From positions 1-55,421 of the forward strand of contig JAIOSF010000029.1 in the NCBI GenBank assembly GCA_021107755.1: a stretch of DNA of 55,421 nt. The letters are read 5' to 3'. The notes beneath the pieces were generated by a model, which did no database searches, was not told the origin of the DNA, and saw only the letters and a list, made by a program, of their open reading frames with translations. This stretch comes from Arcobacteraceae bacterium (lineage in GTDB: Bacteria > Campylobacterota > Campylobacteria > Campylobacterales > Arcobacteraceae). Position 1 is the stretch's first letter; the number at the start of each line of letters is the position of its first letter. The translations under genes were made by a program, and so were the position numbers. Below, in pieces: positions 18,944-29,437 of this stretch.

Positions 18944-19960
18944 ATGAGTGGAAGAGGTTTGAAAGTTTTAAGTATTATTTTTACAATAATTTTGACATTT
19001 ACAAGTTTAAATGGTGCAGGAAAAGTTACAGGTGGTAGCGATCATGCTATGCCTACTTGGTTTAAGCAAAGTTTTCTTGATATGAATGAAGATGTACTTG
19101 AAGCTAAAGATGAGGGGAAACATGTAATACTTTTTATGAGTTTAAAGTTTTGTCCATATTGTACAAAAATGCTTAAAGAAAATTTTGAAGAGGGTGCAAA
19201 ATTACAACCATATATTCAAGAAAATTTTGATGTAATTGCTATAGATATCAAAGGAAGTCGTGAACTAGCTATCAATGAAGATACAACTATGACAGAGATA
19301 GAATACGCAAAACACTTAAAAGTGCAATACACTCCTACAATTCTTTTTCTTGACCAAGATAATAAGATAGTTGTAAGAGTCAATGGATATAGATCACCAC
19401 AAAACTTTAAACATATTTTAGATTTTGTAAAAAATAAAGAGTATAAAAATATGACGCTAACTCAATATATAGAGAAAGTTAAAAATAAAACTTACTATAC
19501 CCTACAAGATAATCCAATGTTTAAAGATATCAAAGACTTATCAAAAATCAATGGACCACTTGCAGTAATCTTTGAAGATGGAAGTTGTACGCAATGTAAC
19601 TATCTGCATAACACAACACTAAAAAACAAAGATGTGATAGAAGAGGTATCAAAAGTTACCGTTGTAAGATATGATGCAATGTCCCAAGAGAAAATTATCA
19701 CACCTGATGGGAAAATAACTACACCAAAACAGTGGGCAAAAGATATGGTACTAGATTATAGACCAGGGATTGTACTATTTGATAAAAAACAAGAGATAGT
19801 AAGAATTGATGCACTTCTTTATAGTTTTCATTTTAAAGAGTTATTTAGATTTGTAAGTGGTGGGTATTATAATAAGTTTCATACATTTTTAGATTATTTA
19901 AAACCCAGACAAGATGAGCTTTTACAACAGGGGATTGATATAGATATTTCTGATAAATAA
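18944..19960 (+). CDS. Periplasmic protein with two thioredoxin-like folds
   Basis: After a signal-like hydrophobic segment (residues 7-24) come two thioredoxin-fold units. The first has the CPYC site C70-C73 in SLKFCPYCTKM and a cis-Pro in YTPTILFLD. The second (about 195-325) has C215-C218 in DGSCTQCNYL. Such SoxW/DsbD-gamma-like tandem thioredoxins work in periplasmic thiol reduction or cytochrome maturation, but the substrate is unknown. AAAGGGGAAA precedes the ATG. The gene stands alone between the mqnD stop and the terminator at 19981. Confidence 0.8.
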   Translation: MSGRGLKVLSIIFTIILTFTSLNGAGKVTGGSDHAMPTWFKQSFLDMNEDVLEAKDEGKHVILFMSLKFCPYCTKMLKENFEEGAKLQPYIQENFDVIAIDIKGSRELAINEDTTMTEIEYAKHLKVQYTPTILFLDQDNKIVVRVNGYRSPQNFKHILDFVKNKEYKNMTLTQYIEKVKNKTYYTLQDNPMFKDIKDLSKINGPLAVIFEDGSCTQCNYLHNTTLKNKDVIEEVSKVTVVRYDAMSQEKIITPDGKITTPKQWAKDMVLDYRPGIVLFDKKQEIVRIDALLYSFHFKELFRFVSGGYYNKFHTFLDYLKPRQDELLQQGIDIDISDK

Positions 19961-19980
19961 GTGAGTTTGTTAAAAAGGAA

Positions 19981-20004
19981 AAGGGATTGATATTTCAATC
20001 CCTT
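19981..20004. terminator. Bidirectional Rho-independent terminator
   Basis: A perfect 10-bp stem (AAGGGATTGA with TCAATCCCTT) encloses a 4-base TATT loop. It is followed by T6 overall on the plus strand and preceded by A-rich sequence, so it can serve both the thioredoxin gene (plus) and the FecR gene (minus), whose stops face each other here. Confidence 0.88.
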
Positions 20005-20029
20005 TTTTATTGGAGTGTAAAGTGAATAT

Positions 20030-21448
20030 CTATTGTTTGGTAGCTTTATAAACACCTTTGTTACCAGATACATCAAAAGTTCCTGCAGTGGTATTGAAGT
20101 TATCATAAAAACTTCCTTGAAGAGAACCTGTCTGTTGAGCATTATCAGTAATAGTATATACTGAACCGCTAGTAGTGTAATCTCCAGCTATTATATTAAA
20201 CCCTGTAGAATTGTTAATTTGTGTACTTACATCAACTTTATTTGAACCAAAATTAAAATCTAAAGTTATAGTTGAAGTATTTGTTGGATCAATAAATGTT
20301 CCTCCTGATGTTACTCCCATTATTTTTCCACTATAAGAGGCAGTACCACTAAGGGAAGAAATATCAGTTACAAGATTTTTTGCTGTAATCCAAGCTTTTT
20401 CTACTGTAAACTCGTTAAGTCCTGGTTCTGGATGAGTTATAGAGCTATTTCCCCAAAATCCCCAATCAAAACTATCTTCTCCACTGTTAAGAGATAAGTT
20501 TGTACCGTCACTTTGTGAATCTGGAATATCTATTATATATCCTGTACCTAACTTACTAATAATTGAATTATAATCACTATTAGTACTACTCATTAAACTG
20601 TAATCAATATCTGAAGAAGATATTGTAGTTGAGCTAATAGTTGTGTAATGTACAGAAGTTTGTAGTGTATTAATTGTATCTGTTGCTTCAGAATCTAATT
20701 TATCTGAAATTGTATTTTGAGCTAAATTATCAGCATCATTGTTTACTGGATCTGGATTTCCTACATCTATGCCACCATCTTGAGTAGGTGTATTTGATTG
20801 ATAAAACACATTTTCATCTTGCCCCGATTCTTTCTCATTTTCAGAAGCACCAGAGTTTTTCTCTGCATCAGCTTTTTGTTTAGGTTTCATATCTTGTGGA
20901 GGTGTTGGTGCTTGGTTTGGTTTCACTGTTGTAAATTGATTTGCCCCAACCTGTTGAATTCCAGCAGGAGTAAAAACTTCAATGATACCATCCGAACAAC
21001 TAAGAATTTCAGGTTGTGTTGGTTCCGGTGGAATATCTCCAAAGAAGATAGTTCCACGAATACCAATAGATGCAGAACGAGTTTTAAGGGTAAACTTATT
21101 TGGATTTACTTTTCCTATTTGTCCTGTAATTGTTTTAAAAATCCCTTTTGCTACTTTAAAAGAAGCTTTTGTTTGGGTAGGTTTTTGTATATCATAGAAA
21201 TACTCTTCTATATCAAATGTAGAGTTCTTACCAAGAGAGATAATTGTTTTATCATTAAATAGTAACTGTGCCCTAGCATTTGAACTTGTTGCTATTTTAT
21301 CTTTTTCTTGAAGTTCAAATCCTATGGTTGCTGGAATCGTTTTTGAGTCTCTAGAGATATTTACTTCACCACTTAAAGCAGATATTTTTCCAATATTAGC
21401 AAATAGTGTTGTGGTAAATATTAAAACTGATAATAGTAAAATTTTCAT
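20030..21448 (-). CDS. Exported FecR-domain protein
   Basis: A signal peptide (residues 1-17, ending LFA) is followed by a FecR domain at ~20-130: SALSGEVNI, LQEKDKIATSSNARAQLLF and SIGIRGTIFFGDI. Then comes a Pro/Glu/Gln-rich low-complexity linker (~175-240) and a Ser/Thr/Gly/Asn-rich beta-type C-terminal domain of ~230 residues with no membrane anchor. Classical FecR is an inner-membrane anti-sigma regulator with a transmembrane helix; that architecture is absent. It lies 12 nt downstream of the TPR-barrel gene and is probably co-expressed, suggesting a periplasmic or surface partner of that protein. Confidence 0.75.
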   Translation of the reverse strand: MKILLLSVLIFTTTLFANIGKISALSGEVNISRDSKTIPATIGFELQEKDKIATSSNARAQLLFNDKTIISLGKNSTFDIEEYFYDIQKPTQTKASFKVAKGIFKTITGQIGKVNPNKFTLKTRSASIGIRGTIFFGDIPPEPTQPEILSCSDGIIEVFTPAGIQQVGANQFTTVKPNQAPTPPQDMKPKQKADAEKNSGASENEKESGQDENVFYQSNTPTQDGGIDVGNPDPVNNDADNLAQNTISDKLDSEATDTINTLQTSVHYTTISSTTISSSDIDYSLMSSTNSDYNSIISKLGTGYIIDIPDSQSDGTNLSLNSGEDSFDWGFWGNSSITHPEPGLNEFTVEKAWITAKNLVTDISSLSGTASYSGKIMGVTSGGTFIDPTNTSTITLDFNFGSNKVDVSTQINNSTGFNIIAGDYTTSGSVYTITDNAQQTGSLQGSFYDNFNTTAGTFDVSGNKGVYKATKQ

Positions 21449-21460
21449 TGTTAGTCCTTT

Positions 21461-22792
21461 TTAGAATGCAAAAGTGTAATTAAGATTTACACTTCTTTTT
21501 TTGTAAGTATAGAGATTGATATTTGAATCATTTTTTATATCACTTAACTCTACCATAATTGATTTTGTATTATCAATCTTTTTTACAACACCTAAAGTGA
21601 TATCTCTTTTATCATCTTCTCTTTTTGCTGTAATAGTACCTACATCTTTGTATCTATTTTTTTCTATTTGGTATCCTAGTGTTGCACTATATGTTTCAAA
21701 AATATTTTTAGTATAAGAGAGTTTATACCTGTTTGTATCTTTACTTATATCTATTCTTGTGCCATGTTCTTTTCTTTCACTTGCATATGAAGTAAATATA
21801 TTAAGTTTATCTTTATTTGGTAAAGGAAGTAGGTAATTTAGAGCAATCTCTTTTATATTTGAGTGTTTTTGACTATCAACATCTTGTATCATTTTTTTCT
21901 TTTTATATTTTAAATCTAGTGTTAGAAGATGATTTTTATAGATGTTGTATTTCATTGTATTTTTTAATCCATAGATATATAATATCTGATCTCCTCCTAA
22001 CCAAACATGGTCATAAGTAAAAGAGGTAAGATTTTTATATTTTTGGTTTGTATATCCGATTCCACTTTCGAGTGAAATTAAAAATATATCATTGTCATGA
22101 TAGTGGTTTTGCTCTTTGGCATATACAACACCAGTACTTTCCCATGAAAGTTTATCATTTGACTTGCTTGGAACTATCAAATTTCCAACTAAAATTGCTT
22201 TAAAATCAGTATCAGATCTTTTATCTGTATTATTATTGAGTCTCAATCCACCCAATATATCTGTATAGGATTCATAAGTATTGTTATTAACATTATTATC
22301 CCATCCTAAACCAACAATTACAACTCTATTAAGAATATAGTTTTTCTCTTTTTGTTTAATCATTTGTAAAAACTTTTCAACATTTAATCGAACACTTTGT
22401 GGAATAGGTGAAGCTAAAACAGCTTCAAACTCTTTTTTTGCTTCTTTATATGATTGCATTAAAAAAAGTGTTCTTGCATATTCTAGTCGTACTCTGTGAT
22501 TATCTGGCTTTGAGATAAGTATTCTATCATAAGCTGCTAGTGCAAAGTCATACTTTTTTAACTCAAAAGCACTTCTTCCATAATAATAATTTATAAGTTC
22601 ATGACCTGGATATTTATCAACTAGTTCACTAAATATATTAAATGAGTTTTCATAATCTTTTTGATTATAACTGTATAATCCCTGACTATATTTTATAGTT
22701 GCTTCTTTATTTGTTGCAAAATTTGTATCTGCAGCCAATAAAAAAGTACTAATTACACTTAGTAAAATAATTAATAACAATTTATTTTTCAT
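21461..22792 (-). CDS. TPR plus outer-membrane beta-barrel protein (Slam-like architecture)
   Basis: After a signal peptide (1-20), residues ~30-150 form TPR-like helical repeats, including YYYGRSAFELKKYDFALAAYDRIL. Residues ~155-443 are a run of alternating short amphipathic strands ending NLNYTFAF, with terminal Phe, the normal C-terminal signal of outer-membrane barrels. The TPR-then-barrel layout resembles surface lipoprotein assembly modulators (DUF560), but I cannot confirm that family by sequence alone. It leads the pair with the FecR-domain gene. Confidence 0.72.
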   Translation of the reverse strand: MKNKLLLIILLSVISTFLLAADTNFATNKEATIKYSQGLYSYNQKDYENSFNIFSELVDKYPGHELINYYYGRSAFELKKYDFALAAYDRILISKPDNHRVRLEYARTLFLMQSYKEAKKEFEAVLASPIPQSVRLNVEKFLQMIKQKEKNYILNRVVIVGLGWDNNVNNNTYESYTDILGGLRLNNNTDKRSDTDFKAILVGNLIVPSKSNDKLSWESTGVVYAKEQNHYHDNDIFLISLESGIGYTNQKYKNLTSFTYDHVWLGGDQILYIYGLKNTMKYNIYKNHLLTLDLKYKKKKMIQDVDSQKHSNIKEIALNYLLPLPNKDKLNIFTSYASERKEHGTRIDISKDTNRYKLSYTKNIFETYSATLGYQIEKNRYKDVGTITAKREDDKRDITLGVVKKIDNTKSIMVELSDIKNDSNINLYTYKKRSVNLNYTFAF

Positions 22793-22929
22793 CGACTATC
22801 CCTTTTGTTAAGTATTCTTTAAGGATATTTTACCTTAAAAAATATTAATAGTAAATCAAAAGTAAACAGTTTAGTTCTTTGATAACAATTAGATTACAAA
22901 AAGAAATAAATTCATAATAAAACAAATGA

Positions 22930-22935
22930 TATAAT
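22930..22935 (+). promoter_or_regulatory. Minus-10 box directly before murB start
   Basis: TATAAT ends 5 nt before the murB ATG and there is no Shine-Dalgarno between them. Transcription would begin at or within a base or two of the start codon, giving a leaderless message. Confidence 0.6.
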
Positions 22936-22940
22936 CAAAT

Positions 22941-23711
22941 ATGTTTAAAACAATAAATTTTAAAAAATACACCTCTATTCATATTGGTGGAGAGCATAAT
23001 GTAAAAGTTATAAATGAGATAGGTGAATATTCACAATTCCGAATTTTAGGTCGTGGAAATAATATTCTTATCTCAACTACTCCACCCCCAATGGCACTCT
23101 TAGGCGAAAAGTTTGATTATATGAAACAAGTGGATGAAAAACTTATAGTTGGTGCAGCTACATCTAGTGGTAAACTTCTTACATATTGTAGAAAAAATGA
23201 TATAGCACATTTTGAGCTTCTTGCAAAACTCCCTGGAAATATGGGTGGTTTAGTGAAGATGAATGCAGGGCTTAAAGAGTGGGAGATATTTAACTATCTT
23301 TATTCTATAAAAACTCAAGATGGGGAGATATTAAAAAAAGATATTCCTCATAGTTATCGTCATACACAAATTGATGGAATCATCTATGAGATTACTTTTA
23401 TAGTAGAAAAAGGGTATGATAAAGAGTTACAAAAAATGTTTAACACTATGAGAGACAACCAACCAAATCTCCCAAGTGCAGGAAGCTGTTTTAAAAATCC
23501 AAAGGATAATAGTGCAGGGTACTTAATAGAACAAGTAGGACTCAAAGGGTATCAAATTGGAGATATGGCTTTTAGTTCACAACATGCAAATTTTTTAGTA
23601 AATTTAGGTGAGGGTACTTTTGATGATGCAACAAAGTTAATAAATTTAGCGAAAGAAAAAGTAAAAAAGCAGTTTAATATAGAGTTAGAGTTAGAGATAG
23701 AGATTATTTAA
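22941..23711 (+). CDS. murB: UDP-N-acetylenolpyruvoylglucosamine reductase
   Basis: FAD enzyme of peptidoglycan precursor synthesis, reducing UDP-GlcNAc-enolpyruvate to UDP-MurNAc. FAD-binding RILGRGNNILIS (33-44), LAKLPGNMGGLVKMNAG, the SYRHT segment, and the catalytic SAGSCFKNP are present, followed by AGYLIEQVGLKGYQIGDMAFSSQHANF. At 256 aa it is the short form seen in Campylobacter and Helicobacter. The start codon lies 5 nt behind a TATAAT box. Confidence 0.93.
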   Translation: MFKTINFKKYTSIHIGGEHNVKVINEIGEYSQFRILGRGNNILISTTPPPMALLGEKFDYMKQVDEKLIVGAATSSGKLLTYCRKNDIAHFELLAKLPGNMGGLVKMNAGLKEWEIFNYLYSIKTQDGEILKKDIPHSYRHTQIDGIIYEITFIVEKGYDKELQKMFNTMRDNQPNLPSAGSCFKNPKDNSAGYLIEQVGLKGYQIGDMAFSSQHANFLVNLGEGTFDDATKLINLAKEKVKKQFNIELELEIEII

Positions 23712-23790
23712 AATTGCAAATTGACATTTTTTTTAATAGAAAAAAAATATTGTAGTACAATTCCTTTATAAAATATTAAAGGAGTGTGTT

Positions 23791-25286
23791 ATGAAGTCAT
23801 TAAAATCAGCTTCATTAGATGGGATAGATGCTGTTAGTATTGATGTAGAATCTACTTTTACAAAAGGGCTACCAAGCTTTAGTATAGTTGGTATGGCAAA
23901 TACCGCAATCCAAGAATCAAAAGAGCGTATAAAGTCATCACTATTGACAAACGAATTTAAATTTCCACCAAAAAGAATCACAATCAATCTTTCCCCTTCT
24001 GAATTAGCTAAAAAAGGGAGTCATATAGATTTACCTATTGCATTACTAATTGCTTTACAAGAGACAAAACTCAACTTACAAGATTTCTATGTATTTGGGG
24101 AGCTAGGACTTGATGGAAAGCTTAAAGATACAAAGTCTATTTTTGTACTTATCTTATCTCTTGTAAGACAAGGGAAAATTAAAAATGTACTTATACCAAA
24201 AGAGTCTATTGAAAAAGTTTCAATGATACCAAATATCAATATTTATAGTGTAGAAACATTAGCTGATGCGATACTTTTTTTTCAATCACAAGATAAAGAA
24301 CTTTATAAAATAAGTAATAAAACTTATGAATATAAATCGATAACTATTAACAATCAAAACTATTTTTATCAAAAAAATTATAAAGTAGATTTTCAAGATG
24401 TAAAAGGGCAAAAAATTGCAAAAAGAGCAGCACAATTAAGTGCAGCAGGTGGACACAATATTATCTTTGAGGGAAGTCCAGGCTGTGGAAAAAGTATGAT
24501 TGCAAAACGATTACAATATATTACACCACCTATGGAACTTGAAGAGATTTTGGATATTGCAAAGATGGAGTCTTTGCAACTAAAACAGCCTACCTTTATC
24601 CCTCAAAGAACTTTTATCTCTCCACATCACAGCTCAACAAAAGCTTCAATCGTAGGTGGAACACAAATAGGGGAGGTAGCTTTATCAAATCATGGGGTAC
24701 TGTTTTTTGATGAATTACCACATTACGACAAAAATGTTTTAGAAGCTATGAGAGAGCCTTTGGAAGATTATGAAATATCTATATCAAGAGTGAATAGTAA
24801 GGTAAAGTATCCTACAAAGTTTCTTTTTGTAGCAGCACAAAACCCTTGTCCCTGCGGTAATTTACTTTCTCAAACAAAACTATGCCGATGCAATGATGTT
24901 GAGATACAAAGATATAAAAATAAAATATCTGATCCTTTTTTAGATAGAATTGATCTTTATGTGGTGATGAATGAGGTAACAAAAGAGGATAAATCTGATG
25001 TAACATCAGAACAATTACACTTACAAGTATTAGAAGTATTTAAGCGTCAAAAACTTCGTGGACAAAAAGAACTTAATGGAAAACTTAATGATGAGGATAT
25101 AAAAAATATTGTACTACTTCAATAGAAGCACAAAATATTTTAAACCTCTCTATTGAAAAGTTTTCTCTATCTTTTCGTTCTATAAATAAAGTATTAAAAG
25201 TATCAAGAACAATCGCTGATTTAGATAATAGTCATACAATAGAAAAACAGCATATTATAGAAGCTTTGAGTTATAGAAAGAGATAG
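23791..25286 (+). pseudogene. comM: ComM/YifB-family AAA+ Mg-chelatase-like ATPase, frameshifted
   Basis: A hexameric helicase-like ATPase needed in other bacteria for branch migration during natural transformation. The first frame (23791-25125, 444 aa) has the N-terminal Lon-like domain, Walker A EGSPGCGKSMIAKR, Walker B VLFFDELPHYDK, a CPCG..CRC zinc motif near 350-365 and an arginine-finger region. It stops early after IKNIVLLQ. The missing C-terminus continues in another frame from ~25107 to the TAG at 25284-25286 (SIEAQNILNLSIEKF ... RTIADLDNSHTIEKQHI). One extra A in the run at 25101-25106 would restore DIKKYCTTSIEAQ, matching the family. Either a sequencing error, a phase-variable tract or a true recent mutation. 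Confidence 0.88.
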
Positions 25287-25287
25287 T

Positions 25288-26052
25288 TTAGTGTTGTTTC
25301 CATGCAATATTAAATGGAACTTTTTTATAATATATAGTTGAACAAAGCTCTGTTAAGCCTGTTTTTTTGAGAATATATTTTACTTTTTTAGGCCAAGTAT
25401 CTCTATAGTTAAAAGAGTTATCTCTTCCACCTATTTTTGAAGCAAACTCTAGATTTGTTTCAAGTGTAAAAAGTGTATCGATACCTTCTTTTGCTACTTT
25501 ATTTTCTAGCCATAATTTTGTTTCTCTAAATGGTGCATATTTGTGGTTTTCTCTTAGCCATTTAGTTAAAAAATCATCCACAGATTGTAGTTTTGCTTTT
25601 TTAAATTGATTTGGGTTATATTTAAAAAACTCTAAATTTGTAGTTTTACCTGCAATATTTTTGGGTCTATAATCTTTTTTTAAACTTTTTGGTCTTTTTT
25701 TCCAGATAAGTTCTTGACATTTCTTTTGCTCTTTTGGATCAAATAATGCTTTTTTATTTTTGTCTGTTTTGCAATAAGGGATAGTGAGTGCTGGTAATTG
25801 TATGTCATTTTTATTTGCACCAAGGCTTAGTATATTTCCAGTTATTTTAGATACATAACCACTTCCATATCCAGATTCAAGTCCTGCAATAGCGAGTATA
25901 ACAGCAGGTGGTGTATTGTGTTTGATTGAGAGTTGTATCACATCACTTGTAATTGAAGAATAGAAATTTTCTACATTTTTAAATTCTCTATACTTGAATT
26001 TGTTTGCTTGTGATAGGGTTAGAAGTAGGGTTAGTATTAGTAGGTATTTCAT
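25288..26052 (-). CDS. Bax-like glucosaminidase
   Basis: A signal peptide (1-16) precedes a glucosaminidase domain of the Bax type. The catalytic segment AIAGLESGYGSGYVSK places the acid Glu near residue 58; a WP...YRPKN linker and the late LTELCSTIYYKKVPF fit COG2992. It probably cleaves peptidoglycan glycan strands in the periplasm. Its stop is 1 nt from the end of comM, on the opposite strand. TATAAT at 26059-26064 (minus) lies 6 nt before the ATG, again without a Shine-Dalgarno. Confidence 0.8.
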   Translation of the reverse strand: MKYLLILTLLLTLSQANKFKYREFKNVENFYSSITSDVIQLSIKHNTPPAVILAIAGLESGYGSGYVSKITGNILSLGANKNDIQLPALTIPYCKTDKNKKALFDPKEQKKCQELIWKKRPKSLKKDYRPKNIAGKTTNLEFFKYNPNQFKKAKLQSVDDFLTKWLRENHKYAPFRETKLWLENKVAKEGIDTLFTLETNLEFASKIGGRDNSFNYRDTWPKKVKYILKKTGLTELCSTIYYKKVPFNIAWKQH

Positions 26053-26130
26053 TGATTAATTATAGAATATAATATTGAGAATTTGAATTTTTAAAGCGTG
26101 ATTATACGGCTATTTTGGTGCAAAGAAACT

Positions 26131-26219
26131 GAGATTTATGGTTCGTGTTTCACACAAACACATAAATCTCGTTAATTCCTAAAAATGACACGCAGGTGTC
26201 ATTTTTTTACGGAATTAAC
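26131..26219 (-). other. Nested inverted-repeat structure behind fusA
   Basis: Three structures are stacked. A hairpin pairs 26131-26140 with 26161-26170, with TGTTT/AAACA pairing inside it. GTTAATTCC (26171-26179) pairs with GGAATTAAC (26211-26219), the latter containing the fusA stop. Inside this stem lies the terminator hairpin 26181-26206. Together they cover 89 bp without a reading frame. Confidence 0.7.
26181..26206 (-). terminator. Rho-independent terminator after fusA
   Basis: AAAAATGACAC (26181-26191) pairs fully with GTGTCATTTTT (26196-26206) around a GCAG loop. It is palindromic in effect, so T runs follow on either strand. It starts 9 nt beyond the fusA stop. Confidence 0.85.
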
Positions 26220-28329
26220 CATTTCTCTTTTTCATAATCTCATCAGCAACATTTTTTGGAACTTCCATATATTGATCAAAAATCATAGAATATGTAGCTC
26301 TACCTTGTGACATAGATCTAAGGTCAGTTGAGTATCCAAACATCTCTGCAAGTGGAACTAAAGCAACAACAAGTTTAACACCAGCTCTATCATCCATAGA
26401 TTGAACTAGTCCTCTTCTTTTGTTACAATCTCCAATAACATCACCCATGTAATCTTCAGGAGTTTCAATCTCAACTCTCATCATAGGCTCTAGAATACAA
26501 GCTTGTGCAGCTGCTTGTCTACAACCAGCTTTAAATCCCATAGAAGCTGCAAGTTTAAATGCCATCTCAGATGAATCCACATCATGGTAAGAACCATCAT
26601 AACAAGTAACTCTAATGTCAACTAGTGGATAACCAGCAAGTACCCCACCAAGCATTGTTTCTTTACAACCTTTTTCAACAGCAGGAATATATTCTTTTGG
26701 AATAGCTCCACCTTTGATTTCATTAACAAATTCAAAACCTTCTTCATTTGTCTCTTCAGCAGTCATAGGCTCAATTTTTAGGTATACATGTCCATATTGA
26801 CCTTTACCACCAGATTGTTTAGCATATTTGTACTCTTGATCAACTGCATTTTTAATAGTTTCTCTATAAGCAACTTGTGGAGCACCAACTTCAGCTTCAA
26901 CATTAAATTCTCTTTTCATTCTATCTACAAGAATCTCAAGGTGTAACTCACCCATTCCTGAAATAATAGTTTGACCAGATTCTTCATCAGTTTCAACTCT
27001 AAATGATGGATCTTCTTGAGCTAGTTTACCTAAAGCATTACCCATTTTTTCTTGGTCAGCTTTAGTTTTTGGCTCAACTGCAACAGAAATAACTGGTTCT
27101 GGAAAATCCATTCTTTCTAGAATAACTGGATCTTTTTCAGACGCAAGAGTATCTCCTGTAATTGTTGATTTAAGACCAACAACAGCACCAATCTCACCAG
27201 CATATAATTGAGAAACTTCTTCTCTATTATTTGAATGCATTTTAAGAAGTCTTCCGATTCTCTCTTTTTTCATCTTTGTAGAGTTAAGTACATAAGTACC
27301 TGATTCTAAAACACCTCTATAGATTCTTGTAAAAGTAAGTTGACCAACAAATGGATCTGTCATAATTTTAAAAGCAAGTCCAGCAACTTCACCATCATCT
27401 GTTGATGGTACAATTACAGGTTCACCCTCTTGAGTTTCACCTTTAATATCTTCAACCTCTAATGGAGATGGCATATACATAGCAACAGCATCAAGTAAAG
27501 TTTGAACACCTTTGTTTTTAAATGCAGTACCACAAGTCATTGGAGTTAATTTTAGAGCTAAACAACCAGCTTTAAGACCTTTAGTGATCTCCTCTTCTGT
27601 TAACTCTTCACCCTCTAGGTATTTTTCCATTAATTCATCAATAGATTCAGCAGCAGCTTCAACCATTTTTTCTCTATACTCTTCAGCCATCTCTTGTAAG
27701 TCAGCAGGAATATCTTCGATATGATAGTTAGAACCCATAGCAGCATCTTCATCCCAAACGATAGCTTTCATCTGAATTAAATCAACTACACCTTGGAAGT
27801 TTTCTTCTGCACCAATTGGTATTTGAATTGGAACAGCGTTTGATTTTAATCTTTCATTTACTTGTTTTTCAACCATAAAGAAATCTGCACCAGTTCTATC
27901 CATTTTGTTAACGAATATCATTCTTGGTACTCTATATTTATTTGCTTGTCTCCAAACTGTTTCAGATTGTGGTTGAACCCCACCAACTGAACAGAATACA
28001 GCGACAGCTCCATCAAGAACCCTCATAGATCTCTCAACTTCAATTGTAAAGTCAACGTGACCCGGAGTGTCAATAATGTTAATCATTAAATCATCATTTG
28101 TTTTTGGGTGTTTCCAGTGACAAGTTGTAGCAGCAGAAGTAATTGTAATACCTCTTTCTTGCTCTTGTTCCATCCAGTCCATTGTTGCAGCACCATCATG
28201 TACCTCACCAATCTTGTGAGATACACCTGTATAGAATAAAATTCTTTCAGTAGTTGTAGTTTTTCCTGCATCAATATGCGCAGCAATCCCAATATTTCTA
28301 ACTCTGTTAAGTGGTGTTTTTCTTGCCAT
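26215..28329 (-). CDS. fusA: Elongation factor G
   Basis: Ribosomal translocase GTPase. G1 [15 protein letters not shown] (17-31), the switch region [11 protein letters not shown]3 DTPGHVDFT, and G4 NKMDR are all present. Domains II-V follow, with [11 protein letters not shown] and the C-terminal [19 protein letters not shown]. Length 704 aa is normal. It follows rpsG by 9 nt in the rpsL-rpsG-fusA order. Confidence 0.97.
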   Translation of the reverse strand: MARKTPLNRVRNIGIAAHIDAGKTTTTERILFYTGVSHKIGEVHDGAATMDWMEQEQERGITITSAATTCHWKHPKTNDDLMINIIDTPGHVDFTIEVERSMRVLDGAVAVFCSVGGVQPQSETVWRQANKYRVPRMIFVNKMDRTGADFFMVEKQVNERLKSNAVPIQIPIGAEENFQGVVDLIQMKAIVWDEDAAMGSNYHIEDIPADLQEMAEEYREKMVEAAAESIDELMEKYLEGEELTEEEITKGLKAGCLALKLTPMTCGTAFKNKGVQTLLDAVAMYMPSPLEVEDIKGETQEGEPVIVPSTDDGEVAGLAFKIMTDPFVGQLTFTRIYRGVLESGTYVLNSTKMKKERIGRLLKMHSNNREEVSQLYAGEIGAVVGLKSTITGDTLASEKDPVILERMDFPEPVISVAVEPKTKADQEKMGNALGKLAQEDPSFRVETDEESGQTIISGMGELHLEILVDRMKREFNVEAEVGAPQVAYRETIKNAVDQEYKYAKQSGGKGQYGHVYLKIEPMTAEETNEEGFEFVNEIKGGAIPKEYIPAVEKGCKETMLGGVLAGYPLVDIRVTCYDGSYHDVDSSEMAFKLAASMGFKAGCRQAAAQACILEPMMRVEIETPEDYMGDVIGDCNKRRGLVQSMDDRAGVKLVVALVPLAEMFGYSTDLRSMSQGRATYSMIFDQYMEVPKNVADEIMKKRNG

Positions 28330-28338
28330 TTTAGTTTC

Positions 28339-28809
<471 letters not shown>

Positions 28810-28822
28810 CTAATCCTTCTAC

Positions 28823-29197
28823 TTATTTCTTTGGTTTCTTAGTACCATATTTAGATCTAGCAACTGTTCTATTTGCTACACCAGCTGTATCTAACGCACC
28901 ACGAACGATATGGTATTTAACACCAGGTAAATCCTTGATTCTACCACCTCTTACTAGAACAATAGAGTGCTCTTGTAAATTGTGACCTTCACCACCGATA
29001 TATGAAATTACTTCAAATCCTGTAGTTAATCTAACTTTTGCAACTTTTCTTAAAGCCGAGTTAGGTTTCTTTGGTGTTGTTGTATATACTCTTGTACATA
29101 CTCCTCTTCTTTGTGGACATTTTTCAAGTGCTGGAGATTTTGATTTTTCAATCTGTTTCTTTCGCTCTTTTCTAATCAATTGATTGATTGTAGGCAT
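28823..29197 (-). CDS. rpsL: 30S ribosomal protein S12
   Basis: Decoding-centre protein. [14 protein letters not shown] and the KKPNSALRK loop (the usual streptomycin-resistance lysine, here K42/K43 region, in wild-type form) are present, along with the [12 protein letters not shown] and [12 protein letters not shown] segments. AAGGAAAA lies just upstream of the ATG. It begins the str operon. Confidence 0.97.
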   Translation of the reverse strand: MPTINQLIRKERKKQIEKSKSPALEKCPQRRGVCTRVYTTTPKKPNSALRKVAKVRLTTGFEVISYIGGEGHNLQEHSIVLVRGGRIKDLPGVKYHIVRGALDTAGVANRTVARSKYGTKKPKK

Positions 29198-29222
29198 TGT
29201 TTTCCTTTATATAATTTGGTTA

Positions 29223-29251
29223 GAACAACTCTAAAGTATACCTTGTTGTTC
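29223..29251 (-). promoter_or_regulatory. Hairpin in the rpsL leader
   Basis: GAACAAC (29223-29229) pairs with GTTGTTC (29245-29251), 25 nt before the rpsL start on the minus strand. A TATAAT box on the minus strand at 29334-29339 would give a leader of about 130 nt containing this hairpin and a second, TCGAAAA-based one at 29302-29320. Attenuation or ribosomal-protein feedback is possible but unproven. Confidence 0.45.
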
Positions 29252-29396
29252 AGTCTTCTCTATAGCAAAATAGTAAAAACTATTTCAGATACTACCTAAT
29301 CTCGAAAAGGTATTTTTTCGAAAAAAGTTTTGGATTATACTGAAATAAAACTTAGAAGTTTATTATATGTAGATGATTGTTTATTTTAGTTAAGAG

Positions 29397-29427
29397 AAAA
29401 CTCTTTATTATATTAATAAAGAGTTTT
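29397..29427 (-). terminator. Rho-independent terminator after recA
   Basis: A 14-bp perfect stem (AAAACTCTTTATTA with its complement) around a 3-base loop, 10 nt past the recA stop on the minus strand, with A/T tails on both sides. Confidence 0.8.
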
Positions 29428-29437
29428 AATTTTGAGA

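Noticed and set aside
20030-21448. Anti-sigma regulator of a TonB-type iron uptake system
   Set aside because: There is a signal peptide but no transmembrane segment, no sigma factor and no receptor gene next to it.
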